A stretch of DNA of 64,000 nucleotides from Lamellibrachia columna (GCA_963662155.1 OY759262.1:16899282-16963281); one strand, 5' to 3'. Numbered from the stretch's first letter, positions 36,415-50,071 are shown. Numbers and translations are program-made. Notes: generated by a model not told the origin, from the sequence alone.

Positions 36415-37849
36415 ACATACAATTATATAATATATATGCGGGTGTTGGGTGTTACACCTCCCACCAATCCCATCTATTTGTGAGGCCAACGTCCCACCAA
36501 TGTTTAGGACCAACCTCTCATTTACTGACACACGCTCTCATATATGTGTAGTATTGTGTACTGAACATAACATAATTTTCTGAAATTACATATTTGTTAC
36601 GTGAAGTTGGGAACAGGTAAACAAACTGTTGCGTGACAAATTAGTCATTCCCTAATATAAATGGAGAGTACATTTGGTTCAACATTCATAGCTTAACTTA
36701 AAATCATCCTCATTTAATAAAGTATCCTTGACAATTTTCCAACTACATTGCTTTCAGGTGTAAATAAGTCTTTTCTTTTCAATTTGTTTTTGTATTACAA
36801 CATTTTATTTCTATTAAATGACACGTTGGTGACCTGCTGTCAACCACACGGGTTAATTTTTTTCAGAATTGAGTGTAATGTATGTTGCAATGTTGGGAGC
36901 AATGTTTTCTGATCGGCAAGATTCAAAGCGTCGCTTCCAGGCTTTGTACATTTTGTCATATGTGTAGGCACACATCAGCGTCTCTTGCAGGCTGACAATG
37001 TAATTGTAATGTTTTGGTTAGCGCTCTAGGAAATTGTCCATGTTCCCTATATTGTTGAATCTGTCGCAGTAACTGTAAACTAATAAAGAAACTTGATAAC
37101 ATGTGTTGTAAGACCCTGAACTGCTTTTGTTAATGGCATTTGCAAGAAACTGGTTTTTAACTCCTTACGTTCGCACTTTATACACAGTTTCACTGTAAAT
37201 AGCTAAAATACTGAACATGAATATAAAGTATGTGAAAATACTGGATATGAATGCATATGTAAAACATAATGTACACATAATATTTGTTATGCATTGCGTT
37301 GATGGTTGTGTATCGCAACACAATAAAGCTCACATTTCAAATATGCGTCATCTGTAAACAATGTTTCTTTCTGTAGTGTAAACTGCCATTTCAAACATAT
37401 TTTGTTTAATTACAAAGACATTTACCATTACCTAGTCTTCTTTATTAACCACTAAATAAGTAAAAACCAAAGTGTTATTTGTGCTGTAATGAAATGTCAC
37501 TATGTCATAGAATACACTATTATTGTGTCTAATAACAATATACACAAGTTATAATTACACAGTACCCTTTGTGGTTTGTCTTCAGGGGCAAACCTTTGTG
37601 ATTCTGGTAGTCGATTGCTGCCACGAAGTTTCATGTCTGGTATACAGGGAAGCTGCATTTTTTAATTGTCCTGTTTCATAAGCATGGTCAAATGGCCAAC
37701 CCCATCATACTGTATATTCTACAGGCTTGCATAAGTGTTTACAACTGTTAATTGAAGTAAAAATAGGCAGTCAATCAAATTGCACAAATAATTATTACAT
37801 GAAATTATTACAATGCCTTATTGATAAGAAGATATACATGTATTAATAC

Positions 37850-38085
37850 CTGAAAGTAAATCGCTTGGCTGCATGCATCATGTGGGTATGAAACGTTTCA
37901 AGCACTCCAGTTTGTCTGGAAGGAAGAGGAAACCATGACAATACAAGCCATGTTCGGGTCGCGACCTTTTCGGAACTAGCAGAAAGCTGTTCAAGAAGTG
38001 CACTGACCAGCGACGTCGAGTGTTGTAACCGTCGAACCGTTGATTTCAAAATTGCGTATTCTTCATTCAGACACATTTGGCCGAT
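37850..38085 (-). CDS. Exon-like ORF on the minus strand, unidentified
   Basis: On the minus strand an AATATACAG acceptor, an open frame (QMCLNEEYAILKSTVRRLQ, SALLEQLSASSEKVATRTW) and a TTTCAG|GTATTA donor line up over 236 nt. Composition is protein-like, but I recognise no domain. It may belong to an antisense nested gene in the exon 17-18 intron. The 1.4 kb between 36420 and 37850 shows no other convincing feature. Confidence 0.3.
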
Positions 38086-38323
38086 CTGTATATTTTAGAA
38101 TGTATAATTGTTTACTCTAAATAACATTATTTCATAATAAAAGTTTTTTTACGATCAGACCCATTACCTTTAATATTTTCGTCAAGTTATTAACTGCAAT
38201 GAATCCCGCTTAACATGTAATATAATACCAGCAGTAACATAATCTATAATACGTAAAAAAAAAAGTTAATTTACGCGAACATTAACCAAGGTGCCTTTCA
38301 ATAACAAAAACAATTTCTTGCAG

Positions 38324-38485
38324 TAAAAAAACCCGGGAAATGTCCCAAGATTGTGACCCCCCATCCTCCGTACCCGTGTGTGGCACCGCGCCATCGCTGT
38401 CGCCACGATGGAGACTGCCCAGGCACATATAAGTGCTGTCGTAGATGGTTTTGTGGCCCCCGCGTCTGCGGACCTCCAGTACCAG
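38324..38485 (+). CDS. Exon 18: WAP domain 4
   Basis: 162 nt, acceptor TTTCTTGCAG, phase 1 to 1, donor GTAGGC. KKPGKCPKIV, YPCVAP, RCRHDGDCPGTYKCC, FCGPRVCGPPVPG; eight cysteines. It follows a 6.2 kb intron that holds CR1 copy B and other inserted or decayed material, yet the phases on both sides still match. Confidence 0.86.
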
Positions 38486-38806
38486 GTAGGCGCGACGGCC
38501 GCTGATGGGACACATCACACAACTGTTTATTGTCTATTCCGGGATTAAACCTAATTAACTTTTATGGATCGGATTATTTATTATTTGCTATGCCTAGTAT
38601 CACTGTTCATCTCACTGGAGCGTCTACACAATCAGTCTTACGTGGCATGATTGTCCTTGACTCATGTCACATTGTTGTTTTTGACTTACGTTGCATTGTT
38701 GTTCTGAAACCCACCCCAGTGGCATCGTAATTCCGGTTTCTTTGAAATGTAATACTAAATAATGTATGTCTATAAATTTGATCAATTGTAGCTTTTCATC
38801 GACCAG

Positions 38807-38895
38807 TTCCGAAACCCGGCCAATGCCCGAAGCTCGTGATCCCCTTCCCTCGTCCCCTGTGCCCGATCCCCATCCCCAAGTGCAAGGACGACGCT
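38807..38895 (+). pseudogene. Truncated WAP exon
   Basis: After a CAG come KPGQCPKLVIPFPRPLCP and PKCKDDA, clearly the first half of a WAP of the exon 18/21 subtype. Homology then stops: the DC, KCC and last two cysteines are absent, and no in-phase donor follows. Only 41 bp later the next intact WAP exon begins. I exclude it from the gene model. Confidence 0.7.
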
Positions 38896-38936
38896 ACGTA
38901 CAACGTTCTCAAATATAATCGACGTTTACGTTGCAG

Positions 38937-39098
38937 TGACAAAACCTGGGAAATGCCTTAAGATCCCCATCCCCTTCCCTGTGGTGAGGTGCATCAAGCC
39001 AATCAACCGATGCAACAACGACGCAGACTGTCCCGGCGAGATGAAATGTTGCCGAACAACCGTCTGCGGAGGTCTCGTGTGCACACGCCCTGTACCAG
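38937..39098 (+). CDS. Exon 19: WAP domain 5
   Basis: 162 nt, acceptor TTACGTTGCAG, phase 1 to 1, donor GTACGC. TKPGKCLKIPIPFP, RCIKPINRCNNDADC, MKCC, VCGGLVC; eight cysteines. It lies only 41 bp after the end of homology of a truncated WAP copy (38807-38895), so the intervening intron was largely deleted. Confidence 0.85.
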
Positions 39099-39509
39099 GT
39101 ACGCTCGTAGATAAGCTAAAGAACAAAATCAAGCGTTCGATTTGTTTCACCTCTTTCCAGTATTCGTTGTTCATGGCGCGTTACGCCTTGCCCCTGGCCG
39201 ACCGTTTCAACTTATCTTGGATGCATCCAGCCCGCTACAGTGTCAGCATTCATGACGCCGATTAGCGCATAGTACGAAGTATCGTTATATAACTTTTCTG
39301 AAATAATTGAACTGGTAAATTTTTTTATGATTCTGGAACCTTAAAAGACGCTATTGTTATGCATCGGAGGACATGTGTCAAAAGGTCTTAAGTGTTATAA
39401 TGCACTTTTGATTTACCTGTGTTTGAGTTATAATATCATACATCCATTCTTTGCAAACTTTATTATTTACTATGTGCCTGTGGGCCTCATTAGCATTTGC
39501 TTTCTCCAG

Positions 39510-39677
39510 CGAACAAGCCAGGCCGCTGCCCACTCGCGCCCATTCGCCCTCTGGCGGGTCTTGTCGCCGTGAAGTGCCCGCCGCGATGCAGGGACGACAC
39601 TGACTGTCCGGGCAAGAAGAAGTGTTGCCGTGCGCCATCACTGTGCGGCCGGGTGTGCCGCGACCCAGTATTCTCCG
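39510..39677 (+). CDS. Exon 20: WAP domain 6
   Basis: 168 nt, acceptor GCTTTCTCCAG, phase 1 to 1, donor GTTCGT. NKPGRCPLAPIRP, VKCPPRCRDDTDCPGKKKCC, LCGRVCRDPVF; eight cysteines. It shares the NK(P/A)G(R/K)CPL start and the DPVF or KPVF end with exon 17. The pair is thus a second WAP subtype, and exon 17 derives from an eight-cysteine ancestor. Confidence 0.85.
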
Positions 39678-40422
39678 GTTCGTTACCGTAATTACAACGG
39701 ACTTTTCTAATTTTAATTTAACAAAGCCTTTCTGCTGCTGCTCCTGCGAGTTTGGCCGTCTGTATCTAGCTATAATCGAGCTAGCGCATAGTTGTTTGTG
39801 GTTATGTTAACGTTTTCCTCCTGGACGGCTTGTACCTCGGGCGCCAAATATACAGGGACTAATTAACGAACCCACGAAAGAAACGTAACGCCTTTATTTT
39901 TTTCGAAATACCCCGTATATCAAGGGTTCTTTGTGGCTTTTATGGTAAATCAATTGTTCACTATGTAAAACTTTAACTTCCAACCATCGCTGAAACCACA
40001 CTCGATACTTCAGTACGTAAACCGTTTGAGAGCACGTAGCGCCATCTGGCACATAACATTTAACTACGTGGGCGGTTTATATTAATTATAATAGAAAACA
40101 CACGTAGCAATTGTACACAATTAATACCTACGAATTACTTTTTGTAATTACTACGTACAATTATTTGCAACGCTACGCGTGAAATCTACGATTAGAAGTG
40201 CACAATTACATAAACTGTTGGAGGTCTCTAGTGTGTATGTAGCGCCCTCTGGCAAATAACATCGACTAGGTTACTTAGCAACGACAACACGAATTAGCTG
40301 TTTTGAAATTGGTAATGTTTTGCCAGCGACTTTATAGGAACATTCTTCTAGCTATCATGAATTATATCATGTTGTTTCTCGTAGTTCTCGAAAAGTACGT
40401 CACTTTGTGCTTCTCTGTGCAG

Positions 40423-40593
40423 TAACGAAACCCGGAATATGTCCGAAGCTCGTACTGCCCCGGCCTAACCCACTGTGTCCGAGACCAGGTCCTGGCAGCA
40501 AGTGCCGCCACGACGGAGAATGTCCGGGAACAGAGAAGTGCTGTCGTCGCCGCATCTGTGGCGGTCTCGAGTGCGGGCCGCCCGGGGAACGAG
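40423..40593 (+). CDS. Exon 21: WAP domain 7
   Basis: 171 nt, acceptor TTCTCTGTGCAG, phase 1 to 1, donor GTAGGT. TKPGICPKLVLPRP, LCPRPG, KCRHDGECPGTEKCC, ICGGLECGPPGER; eight cysteines. It is the last of seven consecutive WAP exons. The following intron contains the large GCATGC minisatellite (40955-42390). Confidence 0.86.
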
Positions 40594-40954
40594 GTAGGTT
40601 CGCAGACAGCAGGCACGAGGTAGAAATCAATGGCGGGCAACAAAGAATTATGAAGCTGTTGTTTCGCCTAGAAGTAGTTTTTATTTTACGATTTTATGAT
40701 TTAGGATTCGGAAAGAAAGAGGGATTACGTTATATTCTTGACAAAGGTGTGGCTGTGTATCTGTAAGTCCGCAATATGACTAATCTATTATTTACATACA
40801 ATAATAATGAGGCTCGGGCAAACCAATATAAGAGATCAACATGTTTAAAATAACCTAAATACGAACGAATTGGTTAAACAGACATGACATTTACGACGTT
40901 TCACCAAAATGTGGTGATGATGATTTTTAAATGTTCATTGTGATACGACAATTC

Positions 40955-42390
<1,436 letters not shown>

Positions 42391-42597
42391 GATTCGGAAA
42401 GAAAGAGGGATTACTTCATAGTCTTGACAAATGTCCGCAATAGGACTAATATACTATTTACATTAAATATTAATATGCAATAATAATGAGGCTCGGGCAA
42501 ACCAAAATAAGAAATCAGCATGGCTAAAATATAAATACGAACGCATTGGCATGACTTGATAGATACGATGTTGCACCGAACTGTTGTGATGATGCAC

Positions 42598-42599
42598 CA

Positions 42600-42666
<67 letters not shown>
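42598..42666. repeat. (CACG)n microsatellite
   Basis: About 17 CACG units. It follows the second copy of a segment of about 220 bp that also precedes the 34-bp array. Confidence 0.95.
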
Positions 42667-42788
42667 GGAAACGCTCGCTCGTTCGAGCGCTCACGCAGGC
42701 ACCGACTAAAGGTGTTTTCTTGCAACAACGTTATTTACACGCATACACACACTGAAATGAAACATTCTCTTCACACATGTGTCCACAG

Positions 42789-43051
42789 ATATCTGCCAAC
42801 TTCCGGTGTTAGCCGGACCGTGCAATGGGTCGGTCCCGAGTTGGTTCTACAACGCCGAGACGAAGCAATGCGAGTCGTTCACCTACGGAGGCTGCGAGGG
42901 AAACGAGAACCGGTTCGCGAGCCAGGCCGACTGTGAGGAGAAGTGTAAGCCCATCGTCTGTTCCCCAGTCATGTGTCTCATGTACTGCAAGCATGGCTTC
43001 CAAATCGGCAGCGACGGGTGTCCCATATGCAAATGTGTGGAACCTTGCAAG
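42789..43051 (+). CDS. Exon 22: Kunitz domain 6 + antistasin-like segment
   Basis: 263 nt, acceptor CATGTGTCCACAG, phase 1 to 0, donor GTGAGT. Kunitz core with FTYGGCEGNENRF and six cysteines; P1 is Asn (GPCNGS), which is also an NGS glycosylation sequon. Antistasin-like part: CLMYCKHGFQIG, GCPICKCVEPCK. This is a third Kunitz subtype, shared with the next two cassettes. Confidence 0.87.
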
Positions 43052-43396
43052 GTGAGTTACAAAATGCAGGATAAGTGAAAGATAAATAACATACAAGAAA
43101 CGACATAGTGCTAACAAAACAGTGGTAATACAATGTATATTGATATATGTTTTATACGATCAAACAAAAAGTTGTATTGTGCAGTAGAAACATTTCGTAG
43201 ATATTCTTCATAATGTACTGTAGTTTGCATACCGACAATTTACATGCCATGATGTTAAAAAAGCATCGTTTCATCTCGAACCTGTCTCTGAACTAGCGTC
43301 CTTAGTAGAATAATACCCAGAATGGTAGCGTTCGCCGAATGCTGTCATCTTTGTGCACCAATCCCTGCCAATAATATAGCGTCGCCCTTTTTACAG

Positions 43397-43469
43397 GACG
43401 TTGAGTGTAAACCGGAAGATAAATGCGTTGTTCGCAAGAAACGACCTCCACGTGGCGTATGCGTGAAAC
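43397..43469 (+). CDS. Exon 23: Cys-rich linker of Kunitz cassette 6
   Basis: 73 nt, acceptor CCTTTTTACAG, phase 0 to 1, donor GTGAGT. DVECKPEDKCVVRKK followed by a basic-proline stretch and GVCVK. It has only three cysteines against five in the early linkers, so the VxCxxxPCP middle is lost. The short size is real: the exon is in phase and both splice sites are good. Confidence 0.72.
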
Positions 43470-43484
43470 GTGAGTTGTGGTGAT

Positions 43485-44080
43485 GTACACACACACACAC
43501 AAGGACGTCAAATAATGCTGAACCATCAACTAGTTAATGTTTTCCGTCGATATTTTAATGTTGAGACAACATTTGTTGAGACCACAGACCATGCTGTTAT
43601 GAGATTACATCAAATGTATTGCCTTTAATGCTTGTCAAATACATTATACAACTACTATGTATATTCACAATTTATTTACTTTATATAATGTAGCTAACAT
43701 CATCAAAATATATTAACTTCCTCTTCTGGGTAGTATTCTATTACTTAGTGAAGTTCACTACCGACGCCTACATATGAAATGGGAGATTTTATGTACATAG
43801 CACACACACGGACGTCTTATAGTAAAGAAACATCAAAAAGTTAATGCAATGTTTTCCGTCGATATTTTTAAGTTGAGACCACGTATTGCCGTTATGCGAT
43901 TACATTAAATGCATTGACTTTCCCTCTTGTCAAACAATTTTAAACTACTATGTATATTCTCTATATATATATATCTACTTTATGTATTGTAGCTAATGTC
44001 ATCAACTTCCTAGTCTGTGTAGTATTATATTGCTTAGTGTAGTTTATTATCGATACCTACATATGAAAAAGGAGGTTTTG
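43485..44080. repeat. Tandem duplication inside the exon 23-24 intron
   Basis: The stretch with ACACACACA, GACGTC, TTTTCCGTCGATATTTT and CTACATATGAAA occurs at 43485-43785 and again at 43802-44070, with moderate divergence. No coding potential. Confidence 0.75.
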
Positions 44081-44297
44081 GAATAGGCAAAACGGTATTT
44101 TCGTACATCCAGTATGCATTTATGTTGCGGGCTAACGGAGTATTATCAATAATGAAGTTTGTCTAAGCGCCATTAATTAACAAATTGATTAATCAATTAA
44201 AATTGCAGTGATTTTCTCGCCCATTCATATTGCTCGTCCACATATATTTAGACGTCCACAGGCAATGTCCAAAACGTTGCACGTCTCGTGTCTCCAG

Positions 44298-44450
44298 GAG
44301 AAAAGCCCGGCAAGTGTCCCGTCATGGCCAACCCTCCGGTAGTGAGGTGTGCCAAGCCCGTACATAAGTGTGAGGATGACGTCGACTGCCCGGGGAGGAA
44401 GAAGTGCTGCATCAACATCTGTATCGCCCGAGTCTGCATGTACCCCGCAG
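44298..44450 (+). CDS. Exon 24: WAP domain 8
   Basis: 153 nt, acceptor GTGTCTCCAG, phase 1 to 1, donor GTGAGA. EKPGKCPVMANPP, RCAKPVHKCEDDVDC, RKKCC, ICIARVCMYPAG; eight cysteines. This lone WAP sits between Kunitz cassettes, away from the main WAP run. Confidence 0.84.
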
Positions 44451-44593
44451 GTGAGATGATGTTTATCACTGAACATTGTTGAACTCTCGTCGTCAAGATT
44501 CCCTCAATCCACATATTTTATCTGCGCGTTTTTCGTTCAAAGCCATCTTGCTGTTTCTCTCGTCTAACTATCTCAATATATCTGCCACTCAAT

Positions 44594-44793
<200 letters not shown>

Positions 44794-44953
44794 CACATTG
44801 TATTCCAAAATAAAAGCATTTTATCACAAACATAACTGCCGTAACTATTGCCAGTTTCGTTCTAAAACTCAGACATTGCAGTTTGTGTACGACATACACA
44901 TGATGCGAGTATCTCTATCATGCTTGCACGAAGCAATCGTCTTTATACAATAG

Positions 44954-45222
44954 AGACGGACGTATGCAAGATGTCCGCGCGTCGAGGCTCGTGTAGTGGC
45001 CGCCTGCTGCGCTGGTACTTCGACAAACGATGGAACGTCTGTCGAAAGTTTGTCTACGGCGGCTGTGGGGGCAACGACAACCGGTTCAACACCAGGCAGC
45101 TGTGTGAGGCCAAGTGTATGCCTTCGTCCTGCCCGCCCGTCATGTGTGCTCTCTACTGCAAGTACGGCTTCCAACTGGGCAAGAATGGATGTCCCATCTG
45201 CAAATGTATAAAACCGTGCGAG
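44954..45222 (+). CDS. Exon 25: Kunitz domain 7 + antistasin-like segment
   Basis: 269 nt, acceptor TTATACAATAG, phase 1 to 0, donor GTGCGT. ETDVCKMSARRGSCSG opens it, giving P1 Ser; core FVYGGCGGNDNRF; antistasin-like CALYCKYGFQLG, GCPICKCIKPCE. The acceptor pyrimidine tract is weak. It stays in frame and matches the position of the other Kunitz borders to within a few codons. Confidence 0.83.
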
Positions 45223-46672
45223 GTGCGTTGACCAAATAGTGCCATGTGGTACAATCATGTCTCGTTTATCGTTTTTTTTTAATTCTTGTTTTTTTAATAA
45301 CCCGCAAGTTTTACCAGAGAATAATCTGGATGCACTGCTTCATTAATCCGTATGTTTGATATTTCCCTTTCCGCACAATGTTTATGGAACCACCTGACTG
45401 GTCAACTCTGTAATATGATACTCTTAATATGTTTGTTTAGATCACTCAACACTTTAAACGCACCGAATCAGACAATTAACGGTGATTGCTTTTACATGGC
45501 AGCTCCATAGTTTGTTCTGTGTACTGGAAATTAATAAAATAATAAACCAATAGAAATTTCATGACACGCTTACTACCGATATTTATAGCATGGACGATAA
45601 TAGTGTGTTTCTCTAATCCGCTATTTCAACTAAGACACCCTTCGTAGCCAAAGTGTGCGAATAAACGAGACAGGAATCTATATCGGTATAAAATATACCG
45701 GCGATCTTTGCCACATCTAAATCAAGGTTTTCAACATTGAACCCAAATTTATGTTGCATAGATGTTCCTCTACTCCAAGAAATAAATCTCACAAAACCAT
45801 CCACGATAATAAGAAAGAGTTACACAAATCGGCATAATATAAGTAAATGCGGTTTTGTGTGTTCCCTCTGTTTTTTATTCCAAATGTGTTTATGTGCGAA
45901 ATGTGACAGCGGGCAGCGTGTCACTGGGGGCGGCTGTGAGCAGTTATGAGCAAATTTGCAACCAACTTGGCGGCTAACGACACCTGCGTCCCCTATTTTC
46001 ATTGTGCTAAACTAGCATGCACACTTGGTTGAAACGGCTAAACATTTGTCGTCGTTGCAGATGCAATTCCTGTCTTCATATTTTATAAATTATTAGGCTG
46101 ATATCAATTGTATGTTTTCCTTACATCGGACGGTGCCCATTCTTGATTCAAGCAAATCACCAATATTTTCAATGCTAAATTATTCATGCGGTCTACAAAA
46201 GTCTAAACACCATACGCATTTTCTAAACACCATACGCATTTACTAAACACCATACGCATTTTCACCAAGGTTGAGAGATATTCCATTAATCATATAATCG
46301 ATAGACGCAGTCAAGATGAGGAACAATGTGTAGTCTACCCTCATGGACGAGTGGCAATATCGCATCTGTTCGATCGGCTATAACAACGAGTCATTGTATT
46401 TATTGATGACATTCATATATCAGTATTCCTTCTCACAGATGACGATAAATGAATGGAACATATTATATACTGATTTTGTAAATACGTGAATATGTTTAAA
46501 CGCAAAATAAAAAATTCAGAAAAGCTTGTCATACTTAGATGAATTATAATGTTGGACTCTACATACGCTCATGGCGTCTTTGTCCATCTAGGTGTTTGCT
46601 TAGGATATTGTTATATAAATGTTGAATATTGTTAAATATTTATAAATATTGTCTTTGTCGACATTGCTGCAG
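45223..46672. other. Exon 25-26 intron
   Basis: Contains three short repeats of CTAAACACCATACGCATT (46203-46262). A segment at 46018-46140 (TTGAAACGGCTAAACA, GTCGTCGTTGC) is related to 49370-49440 in the intron after exon 27. The last two cassettes therefore share intron ancestry. Confidence 0.6.
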
Positions 46673-46766
46673 GATGTCAAATGTAAACCGGGCGAAAGGT
46701 GCGTGGTCCGAAGAAGGCCATGTCTGAAGAAACCGGTTCCTCCCCCTGGCGGTGTATGTGTCAAGG
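46673..46766 (+). CDS. Exon 26: Cys-rich linker of Kunitz cassette 7
   Basis: 94 nt, acceptor CATTGCTGCAG, phase 0 to 1, donor GTGAGT. DVKCKPGERCVVRRRPC, then a proline-rich stretch, ending GVCVK; four cysteines. It is closest to the linker at 43397. Confidence 0.75.
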
Positions 46767-46993
46767 GTGAGTTCAACCTCAGCGCATGCTTTATATTGAA
46801 TCTAATCACCCATGTCACAGTTTAATTTATGAGCATATATTGAACATCATTAATTAATTTGGTAAACGTCTAATATGTGTCATAAAATATCTAAATTTTA
46901 ATTGCATACAATTGTGGATAGTATTTTGTGTGGCAACAGTGGCATAATTGATTCACCAATCGTTCATACAGTATAACCTGGTGTGCATATCTT

Positions 46994-47316
46994 TAACAAG
47001 ATTTAACAAGACTTAACAAGATTGCCACCCAAGGCAAATGCCCAAATGGTAAGTGGACAAGGAAGCCATTGGCTTATAGAGAGTCCAAAATTGTTCATCT
47101 ATGTGTTACCTGCCCTCCTGAGATATGTATCAAAATTGTCATTAATCGTATTCACGGTGTTAGTAGTTACACAATTTGTAGATAATTTGTTCCATTCATT
47201 TATTGTCCTCTGTGAGAACGAGTACTTCCTGATATCCAATCTAAACCGATCCTTTGCTAATTTTACCCCATCTTCTCTAGTTTTACTATCTTTCTTGAGC
47301 GAAAAAAATATTTCCA
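46994..47316 (-). mobile_element. CR1-like LINE copy D (3' fragment)
   Basis: Starts with AACAAGATTTAACAAG repeats and matches the 3' end of copies A and B on the minus strand (residues such as RLDIRKYSFSQRTINEWNKL). It is more diverged than the other copies, hence older. It ends about 15 bp before the acceptor of exon 27. Confidence 0.85.
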
Positions 47317-47331
47317 TAAATTTTGTCACAG

Positions 47332-47609
47332 TTAACAAGAGGGTGTGTCGTCTGCCGGCGCGTGGAGGCCCGTGTTATCCGCCTCTCATGCGATGGTACT
47401 ACAACAATCGAAGGAACGTGTGCCAGACGTTCCGCAAGGGATGCGGCAGGAACGGCAACAGGTTCGCGACCAAGGAGGATTGCGAGGCCGTGTGTAAGCC
47501 TTCGCCTTGGCTCTGTTCGCCCTTCGAGTGCAAGCTGAAATGTAAATACGGCTTCGCACTTGATGAAAACGGGTGTCCCGAATGCAGATGTCGTAGCCGT
47601 GAATGCTCG
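47332..47609 (+). CDS. Exon 27: Kunitz domain 8 + antistasin-like segment
   Basis: 278 nt, acceptor AATTTTGTCACAG, phase 1 to 0, donor GTGGGT. VCRLPARGGPCYPP gives P1 Tyr. The usual YGGC is replaced by FRKGCGRNGNRF, while all six cysteines remain. Antistasin-like part: CKLKCKYGFALD, GCPECRC. The sequence ending about 15 bp before the acceptor is antisense CR1 (copy D), so this exon lies against a retrotransposon insertion. Confidence 0.82.
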
Positions 47610-47718
47610 GTGGGTATATACTGACATGACACTGTATTGGCTATAGGGGACACAAGTGATTCTCGTTTCGAGGCAATAGTTAACGAGATAATGCTCTTCC
47701 TGCCCTCAAGTTGTGAAC

Positions 47719-49298
47719 AAGAAAATAAAGGCAATGAAGGATAACAAATCACCGGGAGTGGATGGGATTCCTCCAAAATTACTAATGGAAACAGTAGATC
47801 AAATCAATATACCACTTGCAAGAGTATTCAACTTGTCATTAAAAGAGGGAGTTGTTCCGTTTTAATGGAAAGAAGCAAACATCATACCATTATTTAAAAA
47901 GGGTTCGAGAAATAAGTCAGAGAATTACAGACTAGTGAGTTTAACGTCAGTGATTTGTAAATTATTAGAAAGGTTAATTAAAGACCATATGGTGGACTTC
48001 CTCGTTAAGCATAAATTATTAAATTCATCTCAACATGGATTCCTTAAAGCGAGGTCATGCTTAACAAATATGTTATGTTTTTTGGAAGAAATCACTAAGT
48101 GGATAGACGTGGGATCGCCAGTAGATATTATCTACATAGATTTTCAGAAAGCTTTTGACAAAGTGCCACATCAAAGATTACTACTTAAATTAAAAGCCCA
48201 TGGTATCGGGGATAGCATAACTGACTGGATAGAACAATGGCTGACTGACAGAAGACAGCGAGTTGTAGTAGATGGAGAAGTTTCAAATTGGAAATCGGTT
48301 TTGAGTGGGGTACCTCAAGGATCAGTATTAGGACCTATATTATTCTTAATTTATATCAATGACTTGGACGACAGTATAACAAGTAACGTACTGAAATTTG
48401 CGGATGACACAAAACTGTTTAGAAAGGTTAATACTGATAAACAACATCTACAAAACGATCTAGACAGATTAGTGAAATGGTCTGAGAAATGGCAGATGCT
48501 GTTCAATTTTGGGAAATGTAAATGCCTACATACAGGACATGGGAACTTGAATGTAAACTATAAAATGGGAGATACTCTTCTGGGTACTACTGTAAAAGAA
48601 AAGGACTTAGGAGTTACAATAAGCGCTGATATGAAAGTTTCAGAGCAGTGTGGTATTGCAGCTTCAAAGGGTAATCAAATTCTTGGATTGATTAGAAGAA
48701 ACATAACATACAAGGGAAAAAAGTTAATTATACCTCTTTATAAAGCAATAGTTAGACCTCATTTAGAATACTGTATACAAGCATGGAGACCATATCGTAA
48801 GAAGGATATAGATACGCTTGAACGCATACAAAGGAGAGCAACTAAAATGATTCCAGAACTTAGAGACCTTAGTTATGAAGAACGCCTGAAAGAATGTGGT
48901 TTAACAACTCTAGAGACAAGGAGGTTAAGAGGAGATCAGATTGAAGTGTTTAAGATATTGAATGGGTATGAAAATATTGATAGAAATATGTTTTTCTCAC
49001 TCAAGAAGGATACCAGAACTAGAGGACATGAGGTAAAAATAGTAAAGGATCAATGTAGATTGGACATCAGGAAGCACTCGTTCGCACAGAGGACAATAAA
49101 TGAATGGAACAAATTGTCTACAGATTGTGTAACTGCTAGCAGCGTGAATATGTTTAAAAACAAGGTCGACACATATCTCAGGAGGGCGGGTTATAAGTAG
49201 ATGAACATTGTTGGACTCTCGATAAGCCAATGGCTTCCTTGTCCACTTGCCATTTGGGCCTTTGGCTTGGATGGCAAATCTTGTTAAATCTTGTTAAA
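47719..49298 (+). mobile_element. CR1-like LINE copy C
   Basis: Plus-strand, 5'-truncated at the KKIKAMKDNKSPGVDG region. An in-frame TAA at 47863 replaces the Glu codon of VPFEWKEAN; from there the frame is open to 49200 with YIDFQKAFDKVPHQ, GVPQGSVLGPILF and FADD. It ends with two AATCTTGTTA decamers. Located in the exon 27-28 intron. Confidence 0.92.
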
Positions 49299-49843
49299 CA
49301 CCATTGGTATTAGTATTATCACATTTTAATGCTAGTTGGTTCGAATATATAATAGAAGTAAATGTGTTATTCACACTTGATTGAAACCGCTACACAATTG
49401 TCGTCGTTGCGTTGTTTACCTTACACTGGACTGTTCCCATGTTAACGACATGTGACACATGGGCCAATGAAGAAGGCACATTAGAATATTATTTGCCCAA
49501 TCGCATTCTACTAGTTGGAGCCAGTAAAGGGCCAGTGATGTCTTCGTTGACTCGTGATGTAGCCTGAGGTACACAAGTTTCACTGGGTCAATCTACAAAG
49601 CCAACGATGGGCCAAACAAATTGTAATTTAAAAGCCAGATTTTGCTACCTGGGATATAACGTAGTAAATTGTAATACTTGGAGGCTGATATTTGCTTGCG
49701 TACATTGTCTTGCTATGTGATCAGAATGTGTCCGAATCTGTATGTCCATTACAGTATATGTTATGTTGATCTCGCTTAAAATACGTTACAAAAAAATAAA
49801 CCGTACCACTCTTTTGCTGAGTCGTGGGTCACAAAACACATGT

Positions 49844-49916
49844 TCGCTCAATAACAGTAGTCGCAAGAAGAGAGTTATTTTGTAGGTGAATGTAAACACA
49901 ATATCATAAAATGTTG

Positions 49917-50004
<88 letters not shown>

Positions 50005-50020
50005 TTTGGTACACGAATAT

Positions 50021-50071
<51 letters not shown>

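Noticed and set aside
45890..45949. Short Cys-rich ORF (CLCAKCDSGQRV, GGGCEQL) resembling half an antistasin segment
   Set aside because: No acceptor, donor or phase match; too short to distinguish from chance.
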